Positions 30,620 through 39,796 are shown, counted from the first letter of the stretch. The stretch: 64,000 bases of DNA from Marivirga salinae (GCF_030503855.1 NZ_CP129971.1:3472001-3536000); one strand, 5' to 3'. The notes: generated from the sequence alone by a model not told the origin. Translations and numbers: made by a program.

Positions 30620-32188
30620 ATGCATAATAACTATTATGTATTCCGACAATTATCATCTGAATTAGAAGCAAAAATCCGCGGAAGTGAATTATTAGCTTGT
30701 TTTAGCCAAAGCCGTGATGAACTGATTTTAGGATTCAGTCAAGGACAAGAGGAATTTTACATAAAAGCTTCCTTATTACCAGAATTTTCATGCTTAAGTT
30801 TTCCTAATCAATTCGCTAGAACCAAAAGCAACAGTATAGATTTATTCACTGATTTTATTGGTAAAAGAGTAAACCGGATTCAACAATTCGAGAATGAAAG
30901 GTGCTTTGCCTTACATTTTGAAGGAGAATGGAGCTTACTTTTTAAAATGCATGGAAACCGCTCAAATATAATTAGCTACCAAGCTAATAAAGCCTATGAG
31001 TTGTTCAGGAATAGTTTCCCACAGGATATGGAGCTAGATTTGAAGGATTTAAACAGACCCATTGACCAAAGCAAAGAAGCCTTCTTTGAATATGACGGCA
31101 ATTACCAGAAGCTTTTCCCTACTTTCGGCAAATTAATCAAGCAATATTTAAGTAGCATAAAATTGCAGGAAAAACCATTGGAAGAGCAATGGGAAATCAT
31201 TTCACTTTTAGAATCAGATATTAAAAATCCAGATGGTTTTTACACCATTCTATGGAATGATGAGGTTCATTTTTCGCTATTGAAAATAGGTGAGATTATA
31301 AAAGAAGAGAAAAGCTGTCTTGAAGGCATTACCCAATTCTATTATACCTATTCCAAAGAGAATTTTATTCGGAAAGAGAAAAAACGACTTTCTAAGCAAT
31401 TGGAAAAACAGCGAAATCAGGCTGTAAATTATATAAAGAAATCAAATCAAAAGCTACAGGATGTTTTGGATAAACCAGGCTATAATCAATTAGCCGATAT
31501 TTTGATGGCGAATATGCATCAAATCCCAGCTCATGCCAAGGAAGTGGAATTGTTCAATTTTTACACGAATGAGAATATTAAAATTGCATTGAAATCTCAT
31601 TTAAGTCCGCAAAAAAATGCAGAAAACCTTTACAGAAAATCTAAGAACCAGAAAATTGAATTAGAACAATTGGAAGCTTCTATCAAACAAAAAGAACAAG
31701 AATTGAAGGAAGCAGAAAGTAAACTGGCTGAAATTGAATCAGCAGAAGACATCAAATCAATTAAAAAACTGATTAAACAAAACCCAGTTAAAGAAAGAGC
31801 ACAAGTAGAATTAAAAGTCCCCTATAAAAAATTTGAATATGGCGGGTTTACCATTTTAGTAGGAAAAGGCGCAAGAGAAAATGATGAGTTGACCTTAAAG
31901 TATGCCAAGAAAAATGATTTATGGTTGCATGCAAAGGATGTTACGGGTTCTCATGTGGTGTTGAAACAGCAAAGTAGCAAACCTTTTCCTCAGGAAGTTG
32001 TAGAAAAAGCAGCACAAGCCGCAGCCTTTTATTCTAAAAGAAAATCAGATAGCTTAAGTCCCGTTATTGTAACACCTAAGAAATATGTGCGAAAACCAAA
32101 AGGCTTGCCTCCAGGTATGGTGCATGTTGATAAAGAAGATACTATTCTGGTTAAGCCTGAAGCTTGGTGGATTGAAACAAAAATTTGA
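30620..32188 (+). CDS. NFACT-domain protein (Rqc2/RqcH-like)
   Basis: A 522-residue member of the NFACT family, whose bacterial members (RqcH, FpbA) bind stalled 50S-peptidyl-tRNA complexes and add alanine tails. An N-terminal NFACT-N domain (about 1-210) is followed by long coiled coils (about 255-385, Lys/Glu/Gln-rich) and the NFACT-R RNA-binding domain with GKGARENDELTLKYAKKNDLW-type signature and LHAKDVTGSHVV. In RqcH an Asp-Arg pair in NFACT-N is needed for tailing; the best aligned position here reads Glu93-Arg94 (QFENERCF). This conservative change makes tailing activity uncertain. It lies one base after the MBL-fold gene in an operon. Confidence 0.88.
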   Translation: MHNNYYVFRQLSSELEAKIRGSELLACFSQSRDELILGFSQGQEEFYIKASLLPEFSCLSFPNQFARTKSNSIDLFTDFIGKRVNRIQQFENERCFALHFEGEWSLLFKMHGNRSNIISYQANKAYELFRNSFPQDMELDLKDLNRPIDQSKEAFFEYDGNYQKLFPTFGKLIKQYLSSIKLQEKPLEEQWEIISLLESDIKNPDGFYTILWNDEVHFSLLKIGEIIKEEKSCLEGITQFYYTYSKENFIRKEKKRLSKQLEKQRNQAVNYIKKSNQKLQDVLDKPGYNQLADILMANMHQIPAHAKEVELFNFYTNENIKIALKSHLSPQKNAENLYRKSKNQKIELEQLEASIKQKEQELKEAESKLAEIESAEDIKSIKKLIKQNPVKERAQVELKVPYKKFEYGGFTILVGKGARENDELTLKYAKKNDLWLHAKDVTGSHVVLKQQSSKPFPQEVVEKAAQAAAFYSKRKSDSLSPVIVTPKKYVRKPKGLPPGMVHVDKEDTILVKPEAWWIETKI

Positions 32189-32285
32189 ACACAAAGAAGA
32201 TCTAAGGCTTCACAACTTGTCCCGTATTCATCCGAAAAAAACACAGAGGGAATTATCTATATAACAATGAAGTTTTTCAGAAGAA

Positions 32286-32321
32286 TTAAAAAAGGCAATG
32301 CTTTGAGAAGCATTGCCTAAA
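32286..32321 (-). terminator. Terminator after first duplicated secreted gene
   Basis: The minus strand reads an 11-bp stem AGGCAATGCTT/AAGCATTGCCT with a four-base loop followed by six T residues. Nearly the same hairpin follows the paralogue at 33033-33064. It may also stop the NFACT operon from the other side. Confidence 0.85.
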
Positions 32322-32355
32322 ACGACTTAAAAAAACTATCACTTTAAAACTATTC

Positions 32356-32856
32356 TTAATCTATATTTATCGCCATTTGACTATCCTTTGGGTCAAATCC
32401 AAAATCTCTGTATATATTTTTGATATGATGATTATAATCTAACAATGCATTAGTGTCATTACCTCCTGCTATTAATATCAAGCTTTCTGTGCTAGGCTCC
32501 TGAATGGCTAAATTCATATCAATTAGTTCGAAAACTTCTCTTATATTTTGCATTTCCCATTCAGCTCCCATATAAAAATAATAACCAGCAGCTCCATCAG
32601 TTACATAAACCATTTGGTTAAATGTAGCATCAGTCAAAGCATTTAAGTCATCGCTACTCACTTTTGGTATCATGATATCGAAATCATAATTCGATAGTTG
32701 AACTACCATTGAATTATTGATCTTATCTACATCATTTCCTAATAATGCACTTTGAGCATTTGCTTTCAAAGTTAAACCGAATAAGGTGATCAAAACGATT
32801 AGCCCTATTAGAACATATTGCTTAACTGGCTTCAGAATGTTTGGATACGTTTTCAT
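32356..32856 (-). CDS. Secreted protein of unknown function, tandem copy A
   Basis: A 166-residue protein I do not recognise. It starts MKTYPNILKPVKQYVLIGLIVLI, a long hydrophobic signal region that ends in KANAQS, so export past the inner membrane is likely. The mature part contains DVDKINNSMVVQL, FNQMVYVTDGA, YYFYMGAEWEMQN and LLDYNHHIKNIYRDFGF. It is about 75% identical by eye to the protein at 33093-33599. The similarity extends into the upstream region and the terminator, so the whole transcription unit was duplicated. Membrane or cell-surface association cannot be excluded. No catalytic motif is visible. Confidence 0.8.
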   Translation of the reverse strand: MKTYPNILKPVKQYVLIGLIVLITLFGLTLKANAQSALLGNDVDKINNSMVVQLSNYDFDIMIPKVSSDDLNALTDATFNQMVYVTDGAAGYYFYMGAEWEMQNIREVFELIDMNLAIQEPSTESLILIAGGNDTNALLDYNHHIKNIYRDFGFDPKDSQMAINID

Positions 32857-33030
32857 AACTTTTGTTTATATTTATATTCAAAGGTCATAATAATGAAGCT
32901 TGTAAACATTAGGGCATTGCTGAAATTTCAAATAGGTGATTTACGTAAGCAACACCTATGCCCATTTTCTGTCAGAGGCTAATCAGCCTTTAGCTTGCAA
33001 AAGAAATTTAAATCAGAAAATATCATAATA

Positions 33031-33066
33031 GAAAAAGGCAATGCTTTTTAAAACATTGCCTTTTAC
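33031..33066 (-). terminator. Terminator after second duplicated secreted gene
   Basis: AAAAGGCAATG pairs with CATTGCCTTTT around an AT-rich loop, 27 bases past the stop codon. The stem matches the terminator at 32286-32321, which shows that the duplication included it. Confidence 0.8.
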
Positions 33067-33092
33067 AAACTATTGTCCTATCATTCAAAAAA

Positions 33093-33599
33093 CTATTCTT
33101 TCTTAATATTGATTGCCATTGCCTCGTCATTTTTATCAAATCCAAAGTCTTGGTAGATATTTTTAACATGATGATTATAGTCAAGTAATGCAGTAGAATT
33201 TTCTTCACCTGCAATTATTATAAAACTTTCATTAACAGGCTTTTGAATAGCTATATTCATATCTATCAATTCGAAAACTTCTCTTACATTTTGCATTTCC
33301 CATTCAGCTCCCATATAGAAATAATAGCCTGAAGCACCATCAGTAACATAAACCATTTGGTTAAAAGCTGCATCCTCAAAAGTTTCCAACTCTTCATTGG
33401 TCACTTTAGGTATCATGATATCAAAATCATAATCTGCAAGTTGAACTACCATTGAATTATTGATCTTATCTACATCATTTTCTAATAATGTACTTTGAGC
33501 ATTTGCATCAAGGATAAAACCAAATAAGGTAATCAAAACGATTAGCCCTACTAAAACATATTTCTTAACTGGCTTCAAAATGTTTGGATACGTTTTCAT
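33093..33599 (-). CDS. Secreted protein of unknown function, tandem copy B
   Basis: Paralogue of the gene at 32356-32856, 168 residues from the chosen ATG at 33599, which matches the start MKTYPNILKPVK of copy A. A longer frame to 33632 adds eleven residues with no counterpart in copy A. The signal region ends in DANAQS, and the mature part shares YYFYMGAEWEMQN and LLDYNHHVKNIYQDFGF with copy A. Differences cluster in TNEELETFEDAAF against SSDDLNALTDATF and in the loop before LLDYNHH. The upstream 80 bases also resemble those of copy A. Function is unknown. Confidence 0.8.
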   Translation of the reverse strand: MKTYPNILKPVKKYVLVGLIVLITLFGFILDANAQSTLLENDVDKINNSMVVQLADYDFDIMIPKVTNEELETFEDAAFNQMVYVTDGASGYYFYMGAEWEMQNVREVFELIDMNIAIQKPVNESFIIIAGEENSTALLDYNHHVKNIYQDFGFDKNDEAMAINIKKE

Positions 33600-33816
33600 A
33601 ACAATTGGCTTTTTATTTCTAATTATATTCAAATGTCATGATAATACTGTCTGTATACATTAGTGCAATGCGGAAATTGTGATTAGGTGATTTACTTAGA
33701 AGTCCTCTTGTTCAGCAAGAAGCTATGATCAATTAACCGCAGTGATTCACTAAGGAAATAGAGAAATAAACAGTTAAAGCTTATTATTATTGATTATTCT
33801 CAACTTTAATACAAGG

Positions 33817-34752
33817 TTAAAAAACAGCAAATTTCTGGTTTCTAGCATCTAAGACAAGGGTTTTATCTATAAATAGTTTGTTACCTATCATACCGCCCAT
33901 TCCACTAAAATACATTAAAAGATTTTGAACAACTGAAGTCCCTTCAATGTATGTTACTTTATTTAGTGAAATTTCTTCCTTACCAAATTTGATTATAGCA
34001 TTACTACTGATATTGTGTACTTCTAAGGGTTTTCCCCATGAATTGGCTTGATATGTTTGTTCCACTGCTCCCTCCAGCGATAAATTTTCCCATTGTTTTT
34101 TATCAGTAATCAATTCAAATGCACTACTCCCTGAATCGTAATAGAATTGAGTATCATCATCATTAATCTTCCCATTTAGCATCACCTTCCGTTTTTTAAA
34201 TTCAAAATCCTGAATGGTTTCCTCTGCAATGTCTTTAGGAAAAGAATTACAAAACCGAATAATATGTTGTTTAAAGTCAAACACTACTACTTTATGCTCC
34301 AAAATATCAGAACCAAGTGTTCCAATTATGTTGGTTGCTGAAGGTGTCCAATTTATTGGCTTTCCATAGTTTATTCTTTTAACTTTTGGAATAAAAACCG
34401 GAATTTCACCCAATTTAAATTTAAAAGGATCATTTTCATTTTCTATCCTTGAGTTTAGAAAAGGATGCTTTTGAATAATAGATTGAAGTGCTTCTTCATG
34501 AAAAAGAGTGCTGTGTGCCCCCAAATCAAATTGCAAATAGAAAGTATCCGTAATTCCATCTAGCTTTACTGGTAAAAGTAATGCCGCATACTTACTATCT
34601 TGACTTGAAACCCATTTTATAGGAATAGTATCTTGATGATCGGATACATTCAATTGATTTTGTGGTGGGGTAAATTTTTTATCAAAATAAAAGTATCCTA
34701 TTAGCCCACTTATTAGCAATACAGCAAATAAAATAAATACGAATTTCCTCAT
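33817..34752 (-). CDS. Membrane-anchored aspartyl-protease-like protein
   Basis: A 311-residue protein with one N-terminal membrane helix (residues 4-22) and a large, presumably periplasmic, domain. The fold looks like a two-lobed pepsin/retropepsin-like protein: lobe one has FYLQFDLGAHSTLF with D76-L77-G78, lobe two has FYYDSGSSAFELI with D206-S207-G208, and the C-terminus GNKLFIDKTLVLDARN is typical of bacterial aspartyl-protease-like families. The first motif is DLG instead of the usual D[T/S]G, so catalysis is doubtful. It is followed in the same direction (upstream on the map at 34850) by an XRE regulator with a membrane domain. Its substrate is unknown. Confidence 0.75.
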   Translation of the reverse strand: MRKFVFILFAVLLISGLIGYFYFDKKFTPPQNQLNVSDHQDTIPIKWVSSQDSKYAALLLPVKLDGITDTFYLQFDLGAHSTLFHEEALQSIIQKHPFLNSRIENENDPFKFKLGEIPVFIPKVKRINYGKPINWTPSATNIIGTLGSDILEHKVVVFDFKQHIIRFCNSFPKDIAEETIQDFEFKKRKVMLNGKINDDDTQFYYDSGSSAFELITDKKQWENLSLEGAVEQTYQANSWGKPLEVHNISSNAIIKFGKEEISLNKVTYIEGTSVVQNLLMYFSGMGGMIGNKLFIDKTLVLDARNQKFAVF

Positions 34753-34849
34753 AATTAACAGATTTATATTTCCATATAAAGCTGAGAAAATCTAAACTGA
34801 AACTATGCGTCAAGTGTATGACAATAATGTGACAATAGTAGAACAGCAG

Positions 34850-35401
34850 TTATAAGAGCTGATAAGTTATTTTTAACCGATCTAACATTCCATTTCTGAT
34901 CCATCTGGAGAATTTAAATATCATCAGAGTATTAAAGCAATATCCTAGAATTAAAACCACTATTATTAATGAAAATGATAACTGAAGTGAATTTTGAATA
35001 AAAGGACTTATTATGAGCAAAAGTGATAGCACTAAAGTCCAAATGATCTGAAAATTCAGAATACTTTTACCAGCATTATTAACTATCTGATCTTTATGGT
35101 GCTTACGCCAAAGAATAAAAGGGAAGATAATATTCCCGAAAGGAATCACAATTAAAGCTAAGGCAGAAAGATTGATAAGCCTTATTTGATCATTCTGCTC
35201 ATTTGTAACTTGAGAAGAATGACTTTTAAAATCTATACGGCTAAACCCAATTACATCTGAAAGTACTTTTAAAGTATGTCCTTTGGGAATGGTTTGTCCA
35301 GATTCAATTCGTTGAATAGTTCTTAAAGACAAACCTGTTTTATCAGCTAAATCTGATTGAGTTAATCCTTTTTGCTCGCGAAAATCTTTTATCCTTTGCA
35401 C
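34850..35401 (-). CDS. XRE-family regulator with C-terminal membrane domain
   Basis: A 183-residue protein with an N-terminal HTH_3 DNA-binding domain (KDFREQKGLTQSDLADKTGLSLRTIQRIESG in residues 4-36) and three to four hydrophobic segments from about residue 75 to 165, in a DUF4870-like arrangement (LINLSALALIVIPFGNIIFPF). Such proteins are probably membrane-tethered transcription regulators that respond to envelope state. The start is GTG at 35401 (GTG CAA AGG). The small membrane protein gene at 35439-35663 lies 37 bases upstream on the same strand, suggesting an operon with it and perhaps with the aspartyl-protease-like gene downstream. The DNA target is unknown. Confidence 0.85.
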   Translation of the reverse strand: MQRIKDFREQKGLTQSDLADKTGLSLRTIQRIESGQTIPKGHTLKVLSDVIGFSRIDFKSHSSQVTNEQNDQIRLINLSALALIVIPFGNIIFPFILWRKHHKDQIVNNAGKSILNFQIIWTLVLSLLLIISPFIQNSLQLSFSLIIVVLILGYCFNTLMIFKFSRWIRNGMLDRLKITYQLL

Positions 35402-35438
35402 TTTTCAGGAAAATCATTCTAAAAAAAAACCTAACAAT

Positions 35439-35663
35439 CTACTTATTTGTAGTTTGACTTTTTTTAGATGCTAAAAATAAGCTAATGACAGCACCAAAAA
35501 GAAATACAAATAAACTTGAAGCAAGGCTAATAGTTATGGAAATATTATCAAACAAAGGTTCTTCTTTGTTAATTCCTAAAATTATGAATACAATAGAAGT
35601 TAATAAAAATAAAAAAAGCATACCTCCTGCTATTCCAAAATAAGTCTGTTTAGTTAAATTCAT
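35439..35663 (-). CDS. Small two-helix membrane protein
   Basis: A 74-residue protein consisting almost entirely of two membrane helices (about residues 9-30 and 44-66) joined by a short loop with KEEPLFDN, ending in a basic polar tail (ASKKSQTTNK). I do not recognise a family. It precedes the XRE membrane regulator by 37 bases on the same strand, so it may be a co-expressed membrane partner. The ATG start at 35663 is the only one before an upstream stop. Without homology search I cannot exclude that it is rapidly evolving or strain-specific. Confidence 0.7.
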   Translation of the reverse strand: MNLTKQTYFGIAGGMLFLFLLTSIVFIILGINKEEPLFDNISITISLASSLFVFLFGAVISLFLASKKSQTTNK

Positions 35664-35740
35664 ATACTATGTTTTTTTAAAAAAATTTATTTAAGCAATT
35701 ATCATTACTATCTTCGTCATTAAAATGGAAGGCTGATAAA

Positions 35741-38011
35741 TCAATCCTCCATTATCCTCAACTTAGCAAAAGTCAGTAAAAGTGTCTTCTCACCGAAATT
35801 CTCGAATTCAATAGTCGCTTTTCTATTGGCTCCTTGTACATCCATTTTCTTTACCTCTCCAAAGCCAAATTTTGGATGTTCTACTTTCATTCCTGTATCT
35901 AAAGTGCGAGTATCGCTAGGTGCAAAATCAGGAGAGGGTGTATGTAGTTTTTTGCCAGGAGGCACTGCTTTTCTTTCAGTCTTCCTTTGAGCTACCAAGT
36001 TCTTGGCATACACACTACTCCCACTTCCATTATTCAAATTGCCCATTGGTTCAGAGCGATTAAACTTTCTATCTACTTTTATATAAGCTGGATCAATCTC
36101 TTCTATAAATCGGCTAGGCTCACAGTTTTTCAATCTACCAAAACGGTAGCGGGTTAAAGCATAGCTTAAAGTGACTTTTTCCATTGCACGAGTTAAAGCT
36201 ACATAAAACAACCTTCGTTCTTCTTCCAAGTCAGCTCGGCTGTTGAGCATCATCTGAGAAGGGAATAAATCCTCCTCCATCCCCACAATGAAAACATGTT
36301 TAAATTCTAATCCCTTTGCAGAGTGAATAGTCATCAAATTCACATGATCATTATTATCTTGATCTTCATTATCCGCATCGGTCAGTAAAGCCACATCAGC
36401 TATAAAAGCTTCCAGTGATTTATCTTCCTGCTGCTCGTCATCCACAAACTCCTTAATGGCATTGAGCAATTCCTGAACGTTCTCGTAGCGGTTTAATCCC
36501 TCTATGGTTTTATCGTCATATAATTCCTTAAGCAAGCCACTTTGCTTAGCGATAAAGGCTGCAGTATCATAAGCATCCGCTCGCTCTATTCTGATTTTGA
36601 AAGATTTAATCAGCGTGACAAAATTATCCACTGCATTGGCAGCTCGGTTTGGGAGCACTCTCTGGCTCTTTTGCAACACATCCCAAATTCCCAAATCATT
36701 TTCAAAAGCGGAAACCACTATTTTATCAACCGAAGAAGCCCCAATTCCTCTTTTGGGTAAATTGATGATCCTTCTGAAAGATTGCTCATCGTTATGGTTG
36801 ATGGTAAATCGGAGGTAGGCCAATAAATCCTTGATTTCTTTTCTTTGGTAGAAAGATAAGCCACCGTAAATTCTATAAGGAATGCTACTTTTTCTTAAGG
36901 CCTCCTCCATAGCCCTGGACTGACTGTTAGTTCTATAAAGGATAGCAAAATCTTTATTCTCTAGCTTTTTGTTGTTTTTATCCTCAAAAATTGAAGAAGC
37001 CACTAGCCTACCCTCTTCATTATCGGAAGTGGATTTTATCAAATGGACCAACTCGCCATCATCATTTTGCGTCCAGACATTTTTTTTAAGCTGAGCTGCA
37101 TTTTTTAGGATGACTGAATTAGCCGCGTTTACAATATTCTGTGTACTTCTATAATTCTGCTCTAATTTGATTACCCTCAAATCAGGATAATCTTTTTCAA
37201 AATTCAGGATGTTTTGAATGTTAGCTCCGCGGAAGGCGTAAATACTTTGCGCATCATCCCCTACTACGCAGATATTTTGATGGACAGATGAAAGTCTTTT
37301 CGTAATCAGGTACTGGGAAATATTAGTATCCTGAAACTCATCTATCATCACATATTTAAATCGTTGCTGATATTTGTTCAGTACATCGAGATGATCGCGG
37401 AATAAAACATTGGTATTAAACAATAAATCATCAAAATCCATAGCGCCAGATCGGAAACAACGTTGTACGTATTCTTTGTAGATGGCACCCATTTTAGGTT
37501 TTTGAGCTTGCTCATCCTCAGAAACATAAACTGAATTGTTCATGTAATTCTGCCAGGAAACCAGATTGTTCTTAGCTCCAGAGATTCTACTATAAACTAC
37601 ATTTTGCTTATAGACTTTATCATCCAATCCCATTTCCCTTACGATTGCTCTAATCAGAGATTTGGAATCTTCGGTATCATAAATGGTGAAATTGCTAGGA
37701 TAGCCTAATTTATCGGCTTCTGCTCTCAAAATTCTAGCAAAGACAGAGTGGAAAGTTCCCATCCATAAATTACGGGCATCAGTTCCCACTATCTTTTCAA
37801 TTCTTTCCCGCATTTCTTTAGCTGCCTTATTGGTAAAAGTTAAAGCCAAAATGCTAAAGGGATCCACATTTTTAACGGTAATCAGATGAGCAATACGGTA
37901 GGTTAACACCCGTGTTTTCCCAGAACCAGCACCAGCAATAATCATGGTGGGGCCTTCCAAATTCTCAACTCCTTCTCTCTGCGGGGGATTCAAATGACTT
38001 AAATAATCCAT
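35741..38011 (-). CDS. UvrD/PcrA-family ATP-dependent DNA helicase
   Basis: Superfamily 1A 3'-5' helicase for repair and replication restart. The 756-residue protein has the Q-motif LNPPQREGV, Walker A GAGSGKT (residues 27-33), motif Ia LTFTNKAAKEMRERI, Walker B with MIDEFQDTN, motif III GDDAQSIYAFRGA, motif IV EQNYRST, motif V LMTIHSAKGLEF and motif VI VALTRA. The C-terminus has a PcrA/UvrD Tudor-like domain (VEHPKFGFGEVKKMDVQGAN), which binds RNA polymerase in other bacteria. I leave the symbol open because uvrD and pcrA cannot be told apart here. On the minus strand TAAATTTG (38016-38023) resembles a -7 box directly before the ATG. Confidence 0.96.
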   Translation of the reverse strand: MDYLSHLNPPQREGVENLEGPTMIIAGAGSGKTRVLTYRIAHLITVKNVDPFSILALTFTNKAAKEMRERIEKIVGTDARNLWMGTFHSVFARILRAEADKLGYPSNFTIYDTEDSKSLIRAIVREMGLDDKVYKQNVVYSRISGAKNNLVSWQNYMNNSVYVSEDEQAQKPKMGAIYKEYVQRCFRSGAMDFDDLLFNTNVLFRDHLDVLNKYQQRFKYVMIDEFQDTNISQYLITKRLSSVHQNICVVGDDAQSIYAFRGANIQNILNFEKDYPDLRVIKLEQNYRSTQNIVNAANSVILKNAAQLKKNVWTQNDDGELVHLIKSTSDNEEGRLVASSIFEDKNNKKLENKDFAILYRTNSQSRAMEEALRKSSIPYRIYGGLSFYQRKEIKDLLAYLRFTINHNDEQSFRRIINLPKRGIGASSVDKIVVSAFENDLGIWDVLQKSQRVLPNRAANAVDNFVTLIKSFKIRIERADAYDTAAFIAKQSGLLKELYDDKTIEGLNRYENVQELLNAIKEFVDDEQQEDKSLEAFIADVALLTDADNEDQDNNDHVNLMTIHSAKGLEFKHVFIVGMEEDLFPSQMMLNSRADLEEERRLFYVALTRAMEKVTLSYALTRYRFGRLKNCEPSRFIEEIDPAYIKVDRKFNRSEPMGNLNNGSGSSVYAKNLVAQRKTERKAVPPGKKLHTPSPDFAPSDTRTLDTGMKVEHPKFGFGEVKKMDVQGANRKATIEFENFGEKTLLLTFAKLRIMED

Positions 38012-38208
38012 AAGACAAATTTATAATCTAAATGCCAAGGAGCATCGAAAAGAGAGGGGAAATATTGAAAATATTTTGGAGGGATAAGATTAAAGTTTGA
38101 AAATAGAAGTAAAAATTTAGCAAATTGGGATAATTAAGAAAACTATAAACAGCTTCAAAGTTTTGAAAATATTACCGATTTAGCTTGGCTTGAAAAGGCA
38201 ATAAAATA

Positions 38209-39282
38209 TTAGACATCCAAGCTAGTCAAAAACCTAAAAGGAACATTCTGTGAATTTCGATCACCAAACTGCTTTTTCAAATTTCTAAATTCTTTTTGAT
38301 GGTTTGTTGGAAATACATTTCTGAGGGCATTAAGGTTTTTAATATTGCTTATCAAGTCCACTTTCAGGTTATCATATGGCAATCCAATCATTTCGCAAAT
38401 ATCCTCTCCAAGTAGATAGGCCATCATTGTTTCTGAAGGAAAGCTAAAAGGCAAAGGCTGCTTTTTAATATAGCCTTGCAAATTAATGGCTAACATCTCC
38501 CCTTCTTCTGAATTATGAAAATTGCGGTTTTTGATTTTTTGTTCTAGTATAAAAGCATCTTGATTGCTTTCTGGCAACCATTCTTTATTTACACCCAACA
38601 TCTCTCCTATCATATTCCAATAGCAGATATAGTTTTGAGATTGTTCTGCTGAAATAGTATAGCCCAATTTTCTTAATCCACGAATAGCAATCAATGAAAA
38701 TGAAAGGTTTGTTCCTGCCATATCTTCCTGATTAATGGGAGTCCCTAATTCATCACTCCATTTATCGCTATTGAGTAAATGATAGCGAATGGCAGCATGC
38801 ATCAAACGTACTTTAGCAACACTGATATATCCTTTTCCTTGAGGAGTAAAAGCTTCAGGACTGCAAACATCAAATACGAATTCAGCCGTTTCGGTTAAGC
38901 GCTTTTCAGGTTGCTCATAAATCCTTTTGGAAAAACTCAAGACCTTGGCGCCTTCTGCAGCGGCATAGCAATAAGGCAAAGACAACATTCCCAAGCAAAG
39001 CATAATGGCAGAGGCATGTTCTACATAAAATTCAGACCCCTTTTCTGCTAGCTTTTCATCTATTTGAAAGCTTTTAATCTCTTTGAAATATTCTTTTAAG
39101 TTTTCAGGAAATTCTTCAGGAATAGGCTGATGATTAAAAATCAATTCATTGTAAGCCTCATTAGACAATGGATTAAATCCACTTTCAAATAAAACCTTGA
39201 CGGTTTTATCTGCTATAGCATCTCCTGTTTTACGGGCTGAATCGAGCGTTTTATTAGAATATTTTATTTCTTGAGTTTGCAC
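38209..39282 (-). CDS. MpaB/DUF2236-family oxygenase-like protein
   Basis: A 357-residue protein of the DUF2236 group, which includes the latex-clearing protein Lcp and MpaB. The typical helical core is seen: YVEHASAIMLCLGMLSLPYCYA, then KVRLMHAAIRYHLL with the conserved histidine, then GTPINQEDMAGTNLSFS. In Lcp a heme is bound through histidine in this region, so a heme-dependent oxygenase is plausible, but activity is not shown for this branch. The start is GTG at 39282; the overlapping ATG is out of frame. It lies downstream of the GMC operon with a 118-base gap and may be read through from it. Confidence 0.8.
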   Translation of the reverse strand: MQTQEIKYSNKTLDSARKTGDAIADKTVKVLFESGFNPLSNEAYNELIFNHQPIPEEFPENLKEYFKEIKSFQIDEKLAEKGSEFYVEHASAIMLCLGMLSLPYCYAAAEGAKVLSFSKRIYEQPEKRLTETAEFVFDVCSPEAFTPQGKGYISVAKVRLMHAAIRYHLLNSDKWSDELGTPINQEDMAGTNLSFSLIAIRGLRKLGYTISAEQSQNYICYWNMIGEMLGVNKEWLPESNQDAFILEQKIKNRNFHNSEEGEMLAINLQGYIKKQPLPFSFPSETMMAYLLGEDICEMIGLPYDNLKVDLISNIKNLNALRNVFPTNHQKEFRNLKKQFGDRNSQNVPFRFLTSLDV

Positions 39283-39400
39283 ATAATGCTTAACTGAGAT
39301 TTGGGTAAATTGATTTGATAATTAACAGAAACTTATACTGGAATATATTCTTTTTATAATGTCTTAGTGAAACGCTTAGAATAGGTTATCCTATAAATTC

Positions 39401-39790
39401 CTATTTTTCAATATCCCCCATTTGAATATTTAGGGCTTTTACGCTGATTTGAATTTCAACTATGGAAAGTAATAGAGATATCATCAATAGCACCAAAGAA
39501 AAACCGAAAATGATGCTTCCAGCCATTTGATACTCTTGATAAATGGTGAACATGCTCACTACACAGAAGAACAAAGAGGAAATCCCCAATAATTGCATAT
39601 TGCGAATAAGAATCACACGCTTTTTCAAATTAGAAATCTGAGCTTTAATTTTCACATCCTTTTCAGTCATGAAGCGAGCATGCAGATTTCTAATCAAGTT
39701 TGCCAAAGCCAAAAAACGATTAGTATAAGCCAACAACAATAATGATATAGCTGGAAAAAGTAAAGCCGGTGTCGTTAAGGAGATTTCCAT
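39401..39790 (-). CDS. DUF2721 membrane protein
   Basis: A 129-residue membrane protein with a first helix at about 6-28 (TPALLFPAISLLLLAYTNRFLALA), a basic cytosolic stretch (RNLHARFMTEKDVKIKAQI) and two further helices (about 62-85 and 90-115). This arrangement is DUF2721, a widespread small family of unknown function. It follows the GMC oxidoreductase by six bases on the same strand, so the two are co-transcribed. The link to the oxidoreductase may be functional, for example as a membrane anchor, but DUF2721 genes occur in many contexts. Confidence 0.88.
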   Translation of the reverse strand: MEISLTTPALLFPAISLLLLAYTNRFLALANLIRNLHARFMTEKDVKIKAQISNLKKRVILIRNMQLLGISSLFFCVVSMFTIYQEYQMAGSIIFGFSLVLLMISLLLSIVEIQISVKALNIQMGDIEK

Positions 39791-39796
39791 AAGAAC

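Noticed and set aside
33023..33214. 63-residue minus-strand frame inside the second duplicated secreted gene
   Set aside because: It overlaps the conserved paralogue in another frame and has no counterpart in copy A.
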